A DNA stretch of 64,000 nt from Oxalobacteraceae bacterium (GTDB lineage: Bacteria; Pseudomonadota; Gammaproteobacteria; Burkholderiales; Burkholderiaceae_D). Below are positions 57,352-64,000 of the stretch, piece by piece (within the stretch, counting starts at the first letter, position 1; each line of letters opens with the position of its first letter). The notes under the pieces are model-generated. The model ran no database searches, was not told the DNA's origin, and worked only from the letters and a program-made list of their open reading frames with translations. Both the position numbers and the translations under genes were made by a program. The stretch spans positions 1-64,000 of the forward strand of contig JABTBR010000020.1 in the NCBI GenBank assembly GCA_013284265.1. The letters are read 5' to 3'.

Positions 57352-57552
57352 TTATTCGCTGGCGGCGGTGCCGGTTTCACCCGCCTCGCCCGCCTCATCC
57401 TCATCCGCATCGTCCGGATCGGCATCCCCCTCTTCCTGTGCTCCGCCCGGACTGTTCTTCAGCTCGGCCTTGCGCCTGGCCTTTTCTTCTGCCTTTTTCT
57501 TCTTCTCCAACTCACGTTGACGCTTTTCGTACTGGAAATTGGTCTTTGCCAT
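57352..57552 (-). CDS. Small, highly charged hypothetical protein
   Basis: 66 residues with AGAGGTAA before the ATG. The N-half is Lys/Arg/Glu-rich and surely helical (KRQRELEKKKKAEEKARRK); the C-half is acidic and disordered (EEGDADPDDADEDEAGEAGE). Conserved small proteins starting MAKTNFQYEKRQRELEKK are seen in betaproteobacteria, but with no known role. Sits between the efflux genes and xerD. Confidence 0.75.
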   Translation of the reverse strand: MAKTNFQYEKRQRELEKKKKAEEKARRKAELKNSPGGAQEEGDADPDDADEDEAGEAGETGTAASE

Positions 57553-57624
57553 TGCTTACCTCTGTATTCACGATGTTGACTTGCCTGTTCACATTATGAC
57601 GCAGATATGACCTGCGCAAGTTTT

Positions 57625-58527
57625 TCAGCCGCGAGGATGATGTTGCGCATGCAATTGCTTCAGGCGCTCCCGTGCTACGTGGGTGTAAATTTGTGTTGTA
57701 GAAATGTCAGAGTGACCCAGTAACAGTTGCACAACACGCAAGTCGGCACCGTGATTGAGCAAATGGGTGGCAAAGGCATGGCGCAAGGTGTGCGGCGACA
57801 GCGGCGCCGTGATGTCCGCCTTCTGCGCATGTTTTTTTATCAACACCCAGAACATCTGGCGCGTCATCGCCCCGCCGCGCCGCGTCACGAACAGGGCGTC
57901 GGCCACCTGCCCGTCCAGGATGATGCCGCGCGCCTCGGCCAGATAGCGCTCCAGCCACAGCCGCGCCTGCGCCCCGAAGGGCACCAGCCGCGTCTTGGCA
58001 CCCTTGCCGGTGATGCGCAGCACCCCGTCGTTCAGGCTCAGCTCCAGCGTCTTCAAGTCCACCAGCTCGGACACCCGCAGCCCGCTGGCATACATCAGCT
58101 CCAGCATGGTGCGCTCGCGCAGGCCCAGCGGCGTGTCGACGTCGGGTGCGGCCAGCAAGGCCTCGACCTGGGCTTCGCTCAGGGTATGCACCATGCGCAA
58201 GCCCTGGCGCGCCGAGGCCAGCTTCAGGCAGGGATCTTCCGTGATCTGCTGCTGGCGCAGCGCCTGCTGATAAAAGCGCTTGAGCACCGACAGGCGCCGG
58301 TTCGAGGAGCTGGCCTTGGTTTCCTCGTGGCGGGCGGCGAAATAGGCGTTGATGTCGGCCGCGCCCACCGCCAGCAGGCCGGGCTGGTCCGGGCGCCGCA
58401 CTTCCAGCCAGCGCGCGAACAGGCGCATGTCGCGCCGGTAGGCTTCCAGGGTATTTTTCGACAAGCCGTCTTCCAGCCACAGGTTGTCGCAAAAGCCATC
58501 GATCAGAGCAAGGTTGCTTGTTGCCAT
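57625..58527 (-). CDS. xerD: Site-specific tyrosine recombinase XerD
   Basis: 300 residues. N-terminal SAM-like domain (IDGFCDNLWLEDGLSKNTLEAYRRDMRLF) and catalytic domain with Arg in LMYASGLRVSELVDL, HxxR in PHTLRHAFATHLL, the second His in LLLGHSDISTTQIYTHV and the Tyr nucleophile in that last segment. With XerC it resolves chromosome dimers at dif. The start overlaps the end of ogt by 25 nt, so they may be expressed together. It is a housekeeping recombinase, not a mobile integrase. Confidence 0.96.
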   Translation of the reverse strand: MATSNLALIDGFCDNLWLEDGLSKNTLEAYRRDMRLFARWLEVRRPDQPGLLAVGAADINAYFAARHEETKASSSNRRLSVLKRFYQQALRQQQITEDPCLKLASARQGLRMVHTLSEAQVEALLAAPDVDTPLGLRERTMLELMYASGLRVSELVDLKTLELSLNDGVLRITGKGAKTRLVPFGAQARLWLERYLAEARGIILDGQVADALFVTRRGGAMTRQMFWVLIKKHAQKADITAPLSPHTLRHAFATHLLNHGADLRVVQLLLGHSDISTTQIYTHVARERLKQLHAQHHPRG

Positions 58528-59027
58528 GCGTATTCGCTCGCCCCTTCATGCGCCAGCAGCCAGCGCTTCACGCCCAGCAGGAAACCGTTCTGGTCGTCGC
58601 TGCGGGCAAAGCCGCCCAGTCCGCTGGCCGAGGTCACGCGGTGGCAGGGGATCACCAGCGGGAACCAGTTGGCGCCGCAAGCCTGGCCCACCGCGCGCGG
58701 CGCCGAGCCGATGTGGCGCGCCACCTCGCCATAGGTGCGCACGCTGCCGCGCGGAATGCTGCTGATCGTGTCCCAGACCTTGTGCTGGAAGGGGCTGCCG
58801 GCGCGCGCCAGCGGCAGCTCGAACACGAAGTCGGGATCGGCGCAATAGCGCAGCACCTGGGCCGCCGCCAGCTCGGCCACCGGGTCTTGCGCGGACTTCT
58901 CGTCGAAGTGGGGCGCCAGGTAATACAGCTCGGTCACCAGGCCGCCGGCCGTGCGGATACCGAACTTGCCGAAGGGGACGGCAAGAATGGCCGAGAAGAG
59001 TTCGCTACCTTGTTGTTGTTTGTTCAT
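58503..59027 (-). CDS. ogt: Methylated-DNA-protein-cysteine methyltransferase
   Basis: 174 residues. Suicide repair protein removing methyl groups from O6-methylguanine. The active cysteine lies in the FPLVIPCHRVTSASGLGGFARS segment (PCHRV); the DNA-binding helix-turn-helix is GSVRTYGEVARHIGSAPRAVGQA. The length suits Ogt rather than the two-domain Ada. Overlaps xerD by 25 nt at its 3' end. Confidence 0.96.
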   Translation of the reverse strand: MNKQQQGSELFSAILAVPFGKFGIRTAGGLVTELYYLAPHFDEKSAQDPVAELAAAQVLRYCADPDFVFELPLARAGSPFQHKVWDTISSIPRGSVRTYGEVARHIGSAPRAVGQACGANWFPLVIPCHRVTSASGLGGFARSDDQNGFLLGVKRWLLAHEGASEYAWQQATLL

Positions 59028-59093
59028 CGTTGTCAGGCTGATTTTGTCGCGTACAGACTACACCCTGGGCCGCCGGAATCAAAGCGCGGCACG

Positions 59094-59120
59094 AAAAAAA
59101 AGCGCACCCGAAGGTGCGCT
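59094..59120 (-). terminator. Strong leftward terminator upstream of ogt
   Basis: Minus-strand AGCGCACC-TTCG-GGTGCGCT followed by eight T. A terminator with a stable TTCG loop here implies a leftward transcript from the gap 59120-59590, matching a remnant gene or small RNA. Confidence 0.85.
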
Positions 59121-59595
59121 CTGAATACTGCTTCACGTTCCCGGTCGTTTGGTTCGCTCCGTGGCACGCTTGTGGCGGCCTTCGGCGCTGATACCAACAA
59201 CATTCTGTAAAACGTGTGTCTCCTCGATATATGGCCGGCTTTGAAGCCGTTGTTATACACACTCCCCACCAACTTAACCGCGTGTCCTTTGCTACCCAGC
59301 GCTATATCGTTATGAGATATATCCCTGACAGCGACGCCATCATAACGTATCTGAATACCCTGTCCACCATTTTTTCCCGCAGTGTTGTGAGCCGTCACAT
59401 ACCCAATATTTAAGTTGACTTGCACCCGGTAAGTTGTGGTAGGCCGGTCAAGTGTCTTGTCCAAATATCCAGATTGCCCAGCCCCCTTCCCCCTATGAAA
59501 CGATGGGTATTTCCCCCAATTCCACACCGCGGATAAAAATTATATTTTATGATTGCACTAGTTTATCCGCGTCAATAAAAAATAGAGGTAATACC
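59121..59595 (-). other. Gene-poor gap with possible gene remnant
   Basis: AT-richer than its surroundings. On the minus strand a frame from 59527 reads TTTYRVQVNLNIGYVTAHNT, then GQGIQIRYDGVAV and NDIALGSKGHAVKLVGSVYN, before losing sense near 59230. The alternation of strands and glycines resembles the C-terminal beta-sandwich of a fimbrial-type subunit, but the match is by eye only. It ends at the strong terminator 59094-59120. It may be a decayed pilin-like gene or a small RNA locus. Confidence 0.35.
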
Positions 59596-60252
59596 ATGTT
59601 AATGAAATTACTCGATCATCTGGAGGAGTGGCTGATCACCCTGTTGATGGGCGGGGCCACCCTGATCATCTTCCTGTCGGTGGTGCACCGCTACGGCACC
59701 GGCCTGGCGATTCCCTATGTGCAGGATTACCTGCTGTCGCTGCACTTCGAATGGGCCCAGGAACTGGCCATCATCATGTTCGTCTGGATGGCCAAATTCG
59801 GCGCCGCCTATGGCGTGCGCATGGGCGTGCACGTCGGCGTCGACGTACTGGTGCGGCGCCTGCCGGACGCCTGGCGCCGCCGCGCCACCCTGGTGGCGCT
59901 GGCCTGCGGCATGCTGTTTACCGGCATCATCGGCTCGCTCGGCCTGCGCTTCATCTGGGGCAACGGCATGCATTACGCCCTGTTCACCCTGCTGGGCATG
60001 GACCCGGGCGACGCGCCCCAGGGCCCGACCACGCCGGACCTGGAATGGCCCACCTGGGTCATCTACTCGGTCGTGCCCATGGGTTCCTACCTGATGTGCT
60101 TCCGCTTCATCCAGGTCACCATCACCTATCTGCGCACCGGCGACATGCCGCACCACAACGAAGCCCATGTCGACGGGCTCGACGACGATGACGACGATCT
60201 GTTCGCCGCGGCGGCACCGGCCACCCCGGCCACCCCTGGAGGTGTGCGATGA
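59596..60252 (+). CDS. dctQ: TRAP transporter small membrane subunit DctQ
   Basis: 218 residues from ATG at 59596, with AGAGGTA 5 nt upstream. Four membrane helices (LITLLMGGATLIIFLSVVHRY, FEWAQELAIIMFVWMAKFGAAYGVR, the ATLVALACGMLFTGIIGSLGL helix and VIYSVVPMGSYLMCFRFI). AYGVRMGVHVGVDVL is typical of DctQ. The Asp-rich C-terminal tail (DGLDDDDDDLF) is unusual. It forms the permease with DctM, whose ATG overlaps the stop. Confidence 0.94.
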   Translation: MLMKLLDHLEEWLITLLMGGATLIIFLSVVHRYGTGLAIPYVQDYLLSLHFEWAQELAIIMFVWMAKFGAAYGVRMGVHVGVDVLVRRLPDAWRRRATLVALACGMLFTGIIGSLGLRFIWGNGMHYALFTLLGMDPGDAPQGPTTPDLEWPTWVIYSVVPMGSYLMCFRFIQVTITYLRTGDMPHHNEAHVDGLDDDDDDLFAAAAPATPATPGGVR

Positions 60253-61640
60253 GCGGCGCGACGGCAATCGACGAGGGCGCACCCTGGTCCAGGAAAAAGG
60301 CCGGCACCTGGCTGGCCGCCATCGCCGCGATCCTGCTGGCCGTCTGCTTCATCGGCGGCAAGGTCGGCATCGTGTTCGCCCTGCTGATGCTGCTGATGCT
60401 GACCGGCATTCCCGTCTCGATCGCGCTGGGCCTGACGGTGCTGATGTTCATGTACCTGCTGACCCATGTGCCGGTCGAGGCGGTGGCCTTGAAACTGTTT
60501 TCCGGCATCGAAAAATTCGAGATCATGGCGATCCCGCTGTTCATCCTGGCCGGTAACTTCCTGACCCACGGCGGCGTGGCCAAGCGCATGATCGCCTTCG
60601 CCACCAGCCTGATCGGCCACTGGCACGGCGGCCTGGCGCTGGCCGGCATCATCGCCTGCGCCATGTTCGCGCTGGTGTGCGGCTCCAGCGTGGCCACGGT
60701 GGTGGCGATCGGCTCGATCATCCTGCCGGCCATGGTCAAGCAGGGATATCCGAAACGCTTCGGCGCCGGCGTCATCATCACCGCCGGCTCGCTCGGCATC
60801 CTGATGCTGCCCTCGATTCCCAAGGTGATCTACGCCATTTCCACCAACACCTCGATCGGCGCCCTGTTCCTGGCCGGCCTGTTCCCCGGCATCCTGCTGA
60901 CCGTGATGCTGTGCGCCACCACCTGGGTCCTGGCCAAGAAGAACGGCTATCCGCGCATGCGCAAAGCCACTTGGGGCCAGCGCTGGAAAGCCTTCCGCGC
61001 CAGCGTCTGGGGCCTGATGCTGGTGGTGATCATCATCGGCGGCATCACCAAGGGCATCTTCACCCCGACCGAGGCGGCCGCCATGAGCGCCGTGTACGCC
61101 TTCTTCATCTCGGTGTTCGTCTACAAGGATATGCCGCTGAGCAAAACGCCGGAAGTGCTGAAGAAATCGGCCAGCCTCAGCGCGATGCTGCTCTACATCA
61201 TCACCAACGCCGTGCTGTTCTCCTTCCTGATGGCGCACGAGAACATTCCGCAGGCGATGGCCGACTGGATACTGGCCAAGGACCTGGGCCAGGCCGGCTT
61301 CCTGTTCTTCACCAATATCTTGCTGCTGCTGGCGGGAAATGTGATGGAGCCCTCGTCGATCATCCTGGTGATGGCGCCGATTCTGCATCCGGCCGCGATC
61401 CGCCTGGGCATCGACGCGGTGCATTTCGGCATCATGATCGACGCGAATATGGAAGTGGGCCTGTGCCATCCGCCGGTCGGCCTGAACCTGTACGTGGCCA
61501 GCGGCATTTCGAAGATGAGCATCTCCGAGCTGACCGTGGCGGTCATGCCCTGGCTGCTGACGATGCTGGTGTTTTTGGTGATTGTCACCTACTGGCCGGG
61601 ATTGTCGCTATGGCTGCCGAAGGCGATGGGCTTGATGTAA
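60249..61640 (+). CDS. dctM: TRAP transporter large membrane subunit DctM
   Basis: 463 residues, about 35 longer than the usual DctM because of an N-terminal extension of Lys/Ala-rich sequence before the first helix. About twelve membrane segments. Conserved points are FILAGNFLTHGGVAKRMI, CGSSVATVVAIGSIILPAMVKQGYP, GIFTPTEAAAMSAVYAFF and HFGIMIDANMEVGLCHPPVGLNLYV. It forms the sodium-driven transport pathway for C4-dicarboxylates. Starts 4 nt inside dctQ. Confidence 0.95.
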   Translation: MSGATAIDEGAPWSRKKAGTWLAAIAAILLAVCFIGGKVGIVFALLMLLMLTGIPVSIALGLTVLMFMYLLTHVPVEAVALKLFSGIEKFEIMAIPLFILAGNFLTHGGVAKRMIAFATSLIGHWHGGLALAGIIACAMFALVCGSSVATVVAIGSIILPAMVKQGYPKRFGAGVIITAGSLGILMLPSIPKVIYAISTNTSIGALFLAGLFPGILLTVMLCATTWVLAKKNGYPRMRKATWGQRWKAFRASVWGLMLVVIIIGGITKGIFTPTEAAAMSAVYAFFISVFVYKDMPLSKTPEVLKKSASLSAMLLYIITNAVLFSFLMAHENIPQAMADWILAKDLGQAGFLFFTNILLLLAGNVMEPSSIILVMAPILHPAAIRLGIDAVHFGIMIDANMEVGLCHPPVGLNLYVASGISKMSISELTVAVMPWLLTMLVFLVIVTYWPGLSLWLPKAMGLM

Positions 61641-61659
61641 AGGGGCTGGCGCCTGCTTT

Positions 61660-61794
61660 AAAATCCACGGCAAAGGGGCCGGCGGCAGCTTTTCAAACCC
61701 ACGGCAAAGAGCCGGGGGCCGGTCCCAACGGGACCGGCGGGGCGCAGCCCCTCACCGGCCCCTGGGTCAGACCCCAGGGTTACGCCGTGGGTTT
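61660..61794. repeat. Intergenic ACCCACGGC repeat, copy 6 (long form)
   Basis: A partial unit (ATCCACGGCAAAGGGGCC) then a complete long unit with GGCCGGTCCC-AAC-GGGACCGGC, GGGGCGCAGCCCCTC, GGGTCAGACCCC and TACGCCGTGGGTTT. Located between convergent dctM and dctP. Confidence 0.87.
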
Positions 61795-61812
61795 ACCCTC
61801 AGGTACGCCGCC

Positions 61813-61859
61813 GGCTCAAAAAAAAGGCAGACCGCAAGGCCTGCCCTTTTTTTTGAGCC
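61813..61859. terminator. Bidirectional terminator between dctM and dctP
   Basis: GGCTC, eight A, GGGCAG-type arm, a 10-nt loop, then CTGCCC, eight T, GAGCC: a long nearly perfect hairpin with A and T runs, suited to stop transcription from both sides. Confidence 0.9.
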
Positions 61860-61866
61860 GCCAAAT

Positions 61867-62853
61867 TTACTTGGCCGCTTCCTTATTAATCGCCTGAATC
61901 AGATCCTTGCCAATCCGGCCTTCCATCTCCTTCTGCACCGGTAACAGCACGCGGCGCCAGTCGGCCTGTTCTTTCACGCTCAAGGTATAGATCTCGGTCT
62001 TGCCGGCTTTCTTGATCGCTTCCAGCGCCAGGTCGTTATCGCGCTGGGCGATGGCTTTTTCAAACGTGGTCGCTTCCTTCATCGCCTTGTCCAGGGCGGC
62101 GCGGATATCGGCTGGCAGCCCATCCCAGAACTTCTTGTTGACGATGACGGCATAGCCCAGGTAACCGTGGTTCGAAATGCTCACATGCTTTTGCACCTCA
62201 TGCATCTTCTGCGTGTACATATTCGATGGCGGATTCTCGGTGCCGTCGACCACGCCGGTCTGCAGCGCCTGATACACCTCGGAGAAGGCCAGCACCTGCG
62301 GATTGGCCCCCATCGCGCGCATCTGCGCGTCGAGCACCTTGGACGACTGGATGCGCATTTTCAGGCCCTTGAAGTCGGCCGGCGAGTGCAGCGGCTTGTT
62401 GGCCGACATGACCTTGAAGCCGTTGTCCCAGAACGCCAGGCCGGTGATGCCCTTGGGCTCCAGCTTCTTCATCAGGCTCTTGCCGATCTCGCCCTCGGTC
62501 ACGTTGTACAGCGCGGTCTTGCTCGGGAAAATATATGGCAGGTCGAAGGCTTCGAATTCCTTCACGCCCAGCGGGCCGAACTTGGCCAGCGACGGCGCCA
62601 GCATCTGCACGGCGCCCAGTTGCAGCGCTTCGAGTTCTTCTTTATCTTTGTACAACTGGCTGTTCGGATAGACCTCGACCTTGACGCGGCCATTGGTGGC
62701 CTTCTCGGCCAGCTGCTTGAAACGATCGGCGGCCTGGCCCTTCGGCGTGTCGGTCGCCACCACGTGGCTGAACTTGATGACAATCGGGCCCTGGGCGGTG
62801 GCGTTGAAGCTGGCCGCAGCGCACAGCGCAGCCAATATGGCATTCAGTTTCAT
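61867..62853 (-). CDS. dctP: TRAP transporter substrate-binding protein DctP
   Basis: 328 residues from ATG at 62853, with a signal peptide ending near NATAQG; the longer start at 62925 is rejected. Mature start PIVIKFSHVVATDTPKGQAADRFKQLAEKATNGRVKVEVYPNSQL is typical of DctP-type C4-dicarboxylate-binding proteins. LKMRIQSSKVLDAQMRAMGANP carries the conserved carboxylate-binding Arg, and GVVDGTENPPSNMYTQKMHEVQ follows. It delivers malate, succinate or fumarate to DctQM. Placed convergently to dctQM, not upstream in the same operon as usual. Confidence 0.95.
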   Translation of the reverse strand: MKLNAILAALCAAASFNATAQGPIVIKFSHVVATDTPKGQAADRFKQLAEKATNGRVKVEVYPNSQLYKDKEELEALQLGAVQMLAPSLAKFGPLGVKEFEAFDLPYIFPSKTALYNVTEGEIGKSLMKKLEPKGITGLAFWDNGFKVMSANKPLHSPADFKGLKMRIQSSKVLDAQMRAMGANPQVLAFSEVYQALQTGVVDGTENPPSNMYTQKMHEVQKHVSISNHGYLGYAVIVNKKFWDGLPADIRAALDKAMKEATTFEKAIAQRDNDLALEAIKKAGKTEIYTLSVKEQADWRRVLLPVQKEMEGRIGKDLIQAINKEAAK

Positions 62854-62977
62854 AATGTCTCCTGTGGAAATTGCACTATTATGGATATTTTCCAAGATTC
62901 TTACCAGATAGTTTGTGTGGCGCAACTGTGGTTAACCACAATGGAGTCTCCCGCTGGATGACTTACCCTGATCGGCC

Positions 62978-64000
62978 ATGATCCCCAAGCCCACTCTCGC
63001 GCTCCGTTTGCAGTTCACCAGTCCGGTGCGCTGGCTGCTGCCCGTGATGTTGGTGCTGCTATTCCTGGCGATCCTGATCTGGCTACCCTGGCAGGCGCGC
63101 CAGATGGAAAGCAATGAGCGCCAGGAACAACTGATCGCCGACACCCTGTGGGTCGAGCAGACCATCCGCTTCCAGCTGGGCCGCGACGAGGACAGCCTGC
63201 GCACGCTGGCGGCCGACATCGGCGCCGCCACGCTGACGCCGGAACAGCTGCGCGAACGCATGCTGGGCCTGCTCAAGAACGGCCATGAACTGCAGCGCGT
63301 GATGTGGCTCGCGCCGGACGGCCGGGTACTGGCCAGCACCGACAGCGGCACGGCGCAGGCCGAGCTATCGGCCGCCTCGCAAGCCACCTTCGAGCAAACC
63401 CGCAAGACCCGCAACGGCAACTACGTCCAGCCCGAAGTCCTCCCCCACAAGCCCGCCAACGCAGCGGCCGCCGTGCTGATGGATTACCACCAGCCGCTGT
63501 TCCGCGGCAAAGCCTATCTGGGCAGCCTGGTCGCCACCTACCAGGCCGCCGCCCTGCTCGACGAAATGGTGCCCTGGTGGTTCGCCCAGGACAACCAGGT
63601 CTCGCTGGTGGACCGCGACGACCGGGTGCTGGCCCGGCGCGCCGCCGCCGGTCCCGGCCAGGGCGTCTACACCCACAAGCGCGCACTCGACCTGCCCGGC
63701 GCCTCGGTCTGGCTGCTGACCGACAGCGTCAAGAGCGCCCCGCGCCTGCTACCCAATCTGCTGGTCGGCTCGGTCATCGCCCTGACCCTGGGGCTGCTAT
63801 GGAGTCTGCTGGCGCTGTGGAAGCACATCTCGCGCCGGCTCGCCGCCGAGGGCGCGCTGCGCCAGCAGATGTCCTTCCGCACCGCGATGGAAAACTCGCT
63901 GGTGACCGGCCTGCGCGCGCGCGACCTCGATGGCCGGGTCACCTACGTCAACCCGGCCTTCTGCCAGATCGTCGGCTACCCGCCCGAAGCGGTGGTGGGC
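62978..64000 (+). CDS. dctB: DctB-like sensor kinase, N-terminal part
   Basis: 341 residues to the right edge; the gene continues outside. A cytoplasmic start, a first membrane helix (WLLPVMLVLLFLAILIWLPW), a periplasmic sensor domain of about 240 residues (from ERQEQLIADTLWVEQTIRFQ) and a second helix (LLVGSVIALTLGLLWSLLALW), then the start of a PAS domain (AMENSLVTGLRARDLDGRVTYVNPAFCQIVGYPPEAVVG). Histidine kinase and ATPase domains would lie outside. Divergent from dctP by 124 nt, so it very likely senses C4-dicarboxylates and controls the TRAP genes. Confidence 0.85.
   Translation, partial: MIPKPTLALRLQFTSPVRWLLPVMLVLLFLAILIWLPWQARQMESNERQEQLIADTLWVEQTIRFQLGRDEDSLRTLAADIGAATLTPEQLRERMLGLLKNGHELQRVMWLAPDGRVLASTDSGTAQAELSAASQATFEQTRKTRNGNYVQPEVLPHKPANAAAAVLMDYHQPLFRGKAYLGSLVATYQAAALLDEMVPWWFAQDNQVSLVDRDDRVLARRAAAGPGQGVYTHKRALDLPGASVWLLTDSVKSAPRLLPNLLVGSVIALTLGLLWSLLALWKHISRRLAAEGALRQQMSFRTAMENSLVTGLRARDLDGRVTYVNPAFCQIVGYPPEAVVG

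Noticed and set aside
57625-58527. xerD considered as the island integrase
   Set aside because: It is a 300-residue housekeeping XerD next to ogt, 34 kb from the island and with no adjacent attachment repeats.

Overview
The window is high-GC chromosomal DNA from a betaproteobacterium, most likely a member of the Oxalobacteraceae (Massilia / Duganella / Janthinobacterium type). The assignment rests on the macrodomain order rpsU - yqeY - dnaG - rpoD - tRNA(CAU), the long acidic-insert RpoD, the betaproteobacterial style of the predicted proteins (YbiB, HI0933-type flavoprotein, TsaD, PlsY) and a family of intergenic 'ACCCACGGC...GCCGTGGGT' repeats. No rRNA operon or CRISPR array is visible, and the species cannot be fixed from this sequence alone.

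Layout. 0-3.5 kb: a partial aldo/keto reductase, a small lipoprotein, a LysR regulator and an OmpA-type envelope protein. 3.7-14 kb: a type VI secretion locus made of baseplate genes tssF and tssG, vgrG, a DUF4123 adaptor, a large VasX/BTH_I2691-like effector, a membrane DUF6708 protein (candidate immunity protein) and a PAAR tip protein. From the effector to DUF6708 the base composition drops visibly, suggesting acquired cargo. 14.2-15.6 kb: a periplasmic solute-binding protein and a small membrane protein. 15.8-23.8 kb: a genomic island inserted at the 3' end of a tRNA gene, bounded by a perfect 48-bp direct repeat. It carries a DUF3800 protein, a 470-nt stretch packed with stem-loops, a Tn5-like IS4-family element with a frameshifted transposase, a small ORF, a very long SIR2-domain protein resembling defence-associated sirtuins, and a decayed integrase.

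23.9-31.8 kb: the housekeeping block rpoD, dnaG, yqeY, rpsU, a flavoprotein and ybiB. 32-36.5 kb: a secreted DUF4331 protein, a tiny lipoprotein, a TPR protein and a HupE/UreJ-like membrane protein with an EF-hand loop. The first and last pairs are tightly linked, and a repeat-rich gap lies between them. 36.6-49.8 kb: aroG, a NirD-like protein without iron-sulfur ligands, tsaD, a nitrate-type ABC transporter (ATPase, permease, Tat-exported binding protein), a LysR/SDR divergent pair, a YdjM-like membrane hydrolase apparently starting at ATC, DUF427, a FrnE-like DsbA protein, plsY, ybaK and an endonuclease/exonuclease/phosphatase. 49.8-57.1 kb: a PAS-GGDEF-EAL protein divergent from an RND efflux adaptor/pump pair. 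57.3-64 kb: a small charged protein, xerD, ogt, a gene-poor gap with a possible gene remnant, then a TRAP dicarboxylate system (dctQ, dctM; dctP convergent) and the start of a divergent DctB-like sensor kinase.

The strongest candidates for unusual biology are the tRNA island (SIR2 gene plus stem-loop array), the T6SS effector module with its uncharacterised DUF6708 partner, and the DUF4331-lipoprotein-TPR-HupE cluster.
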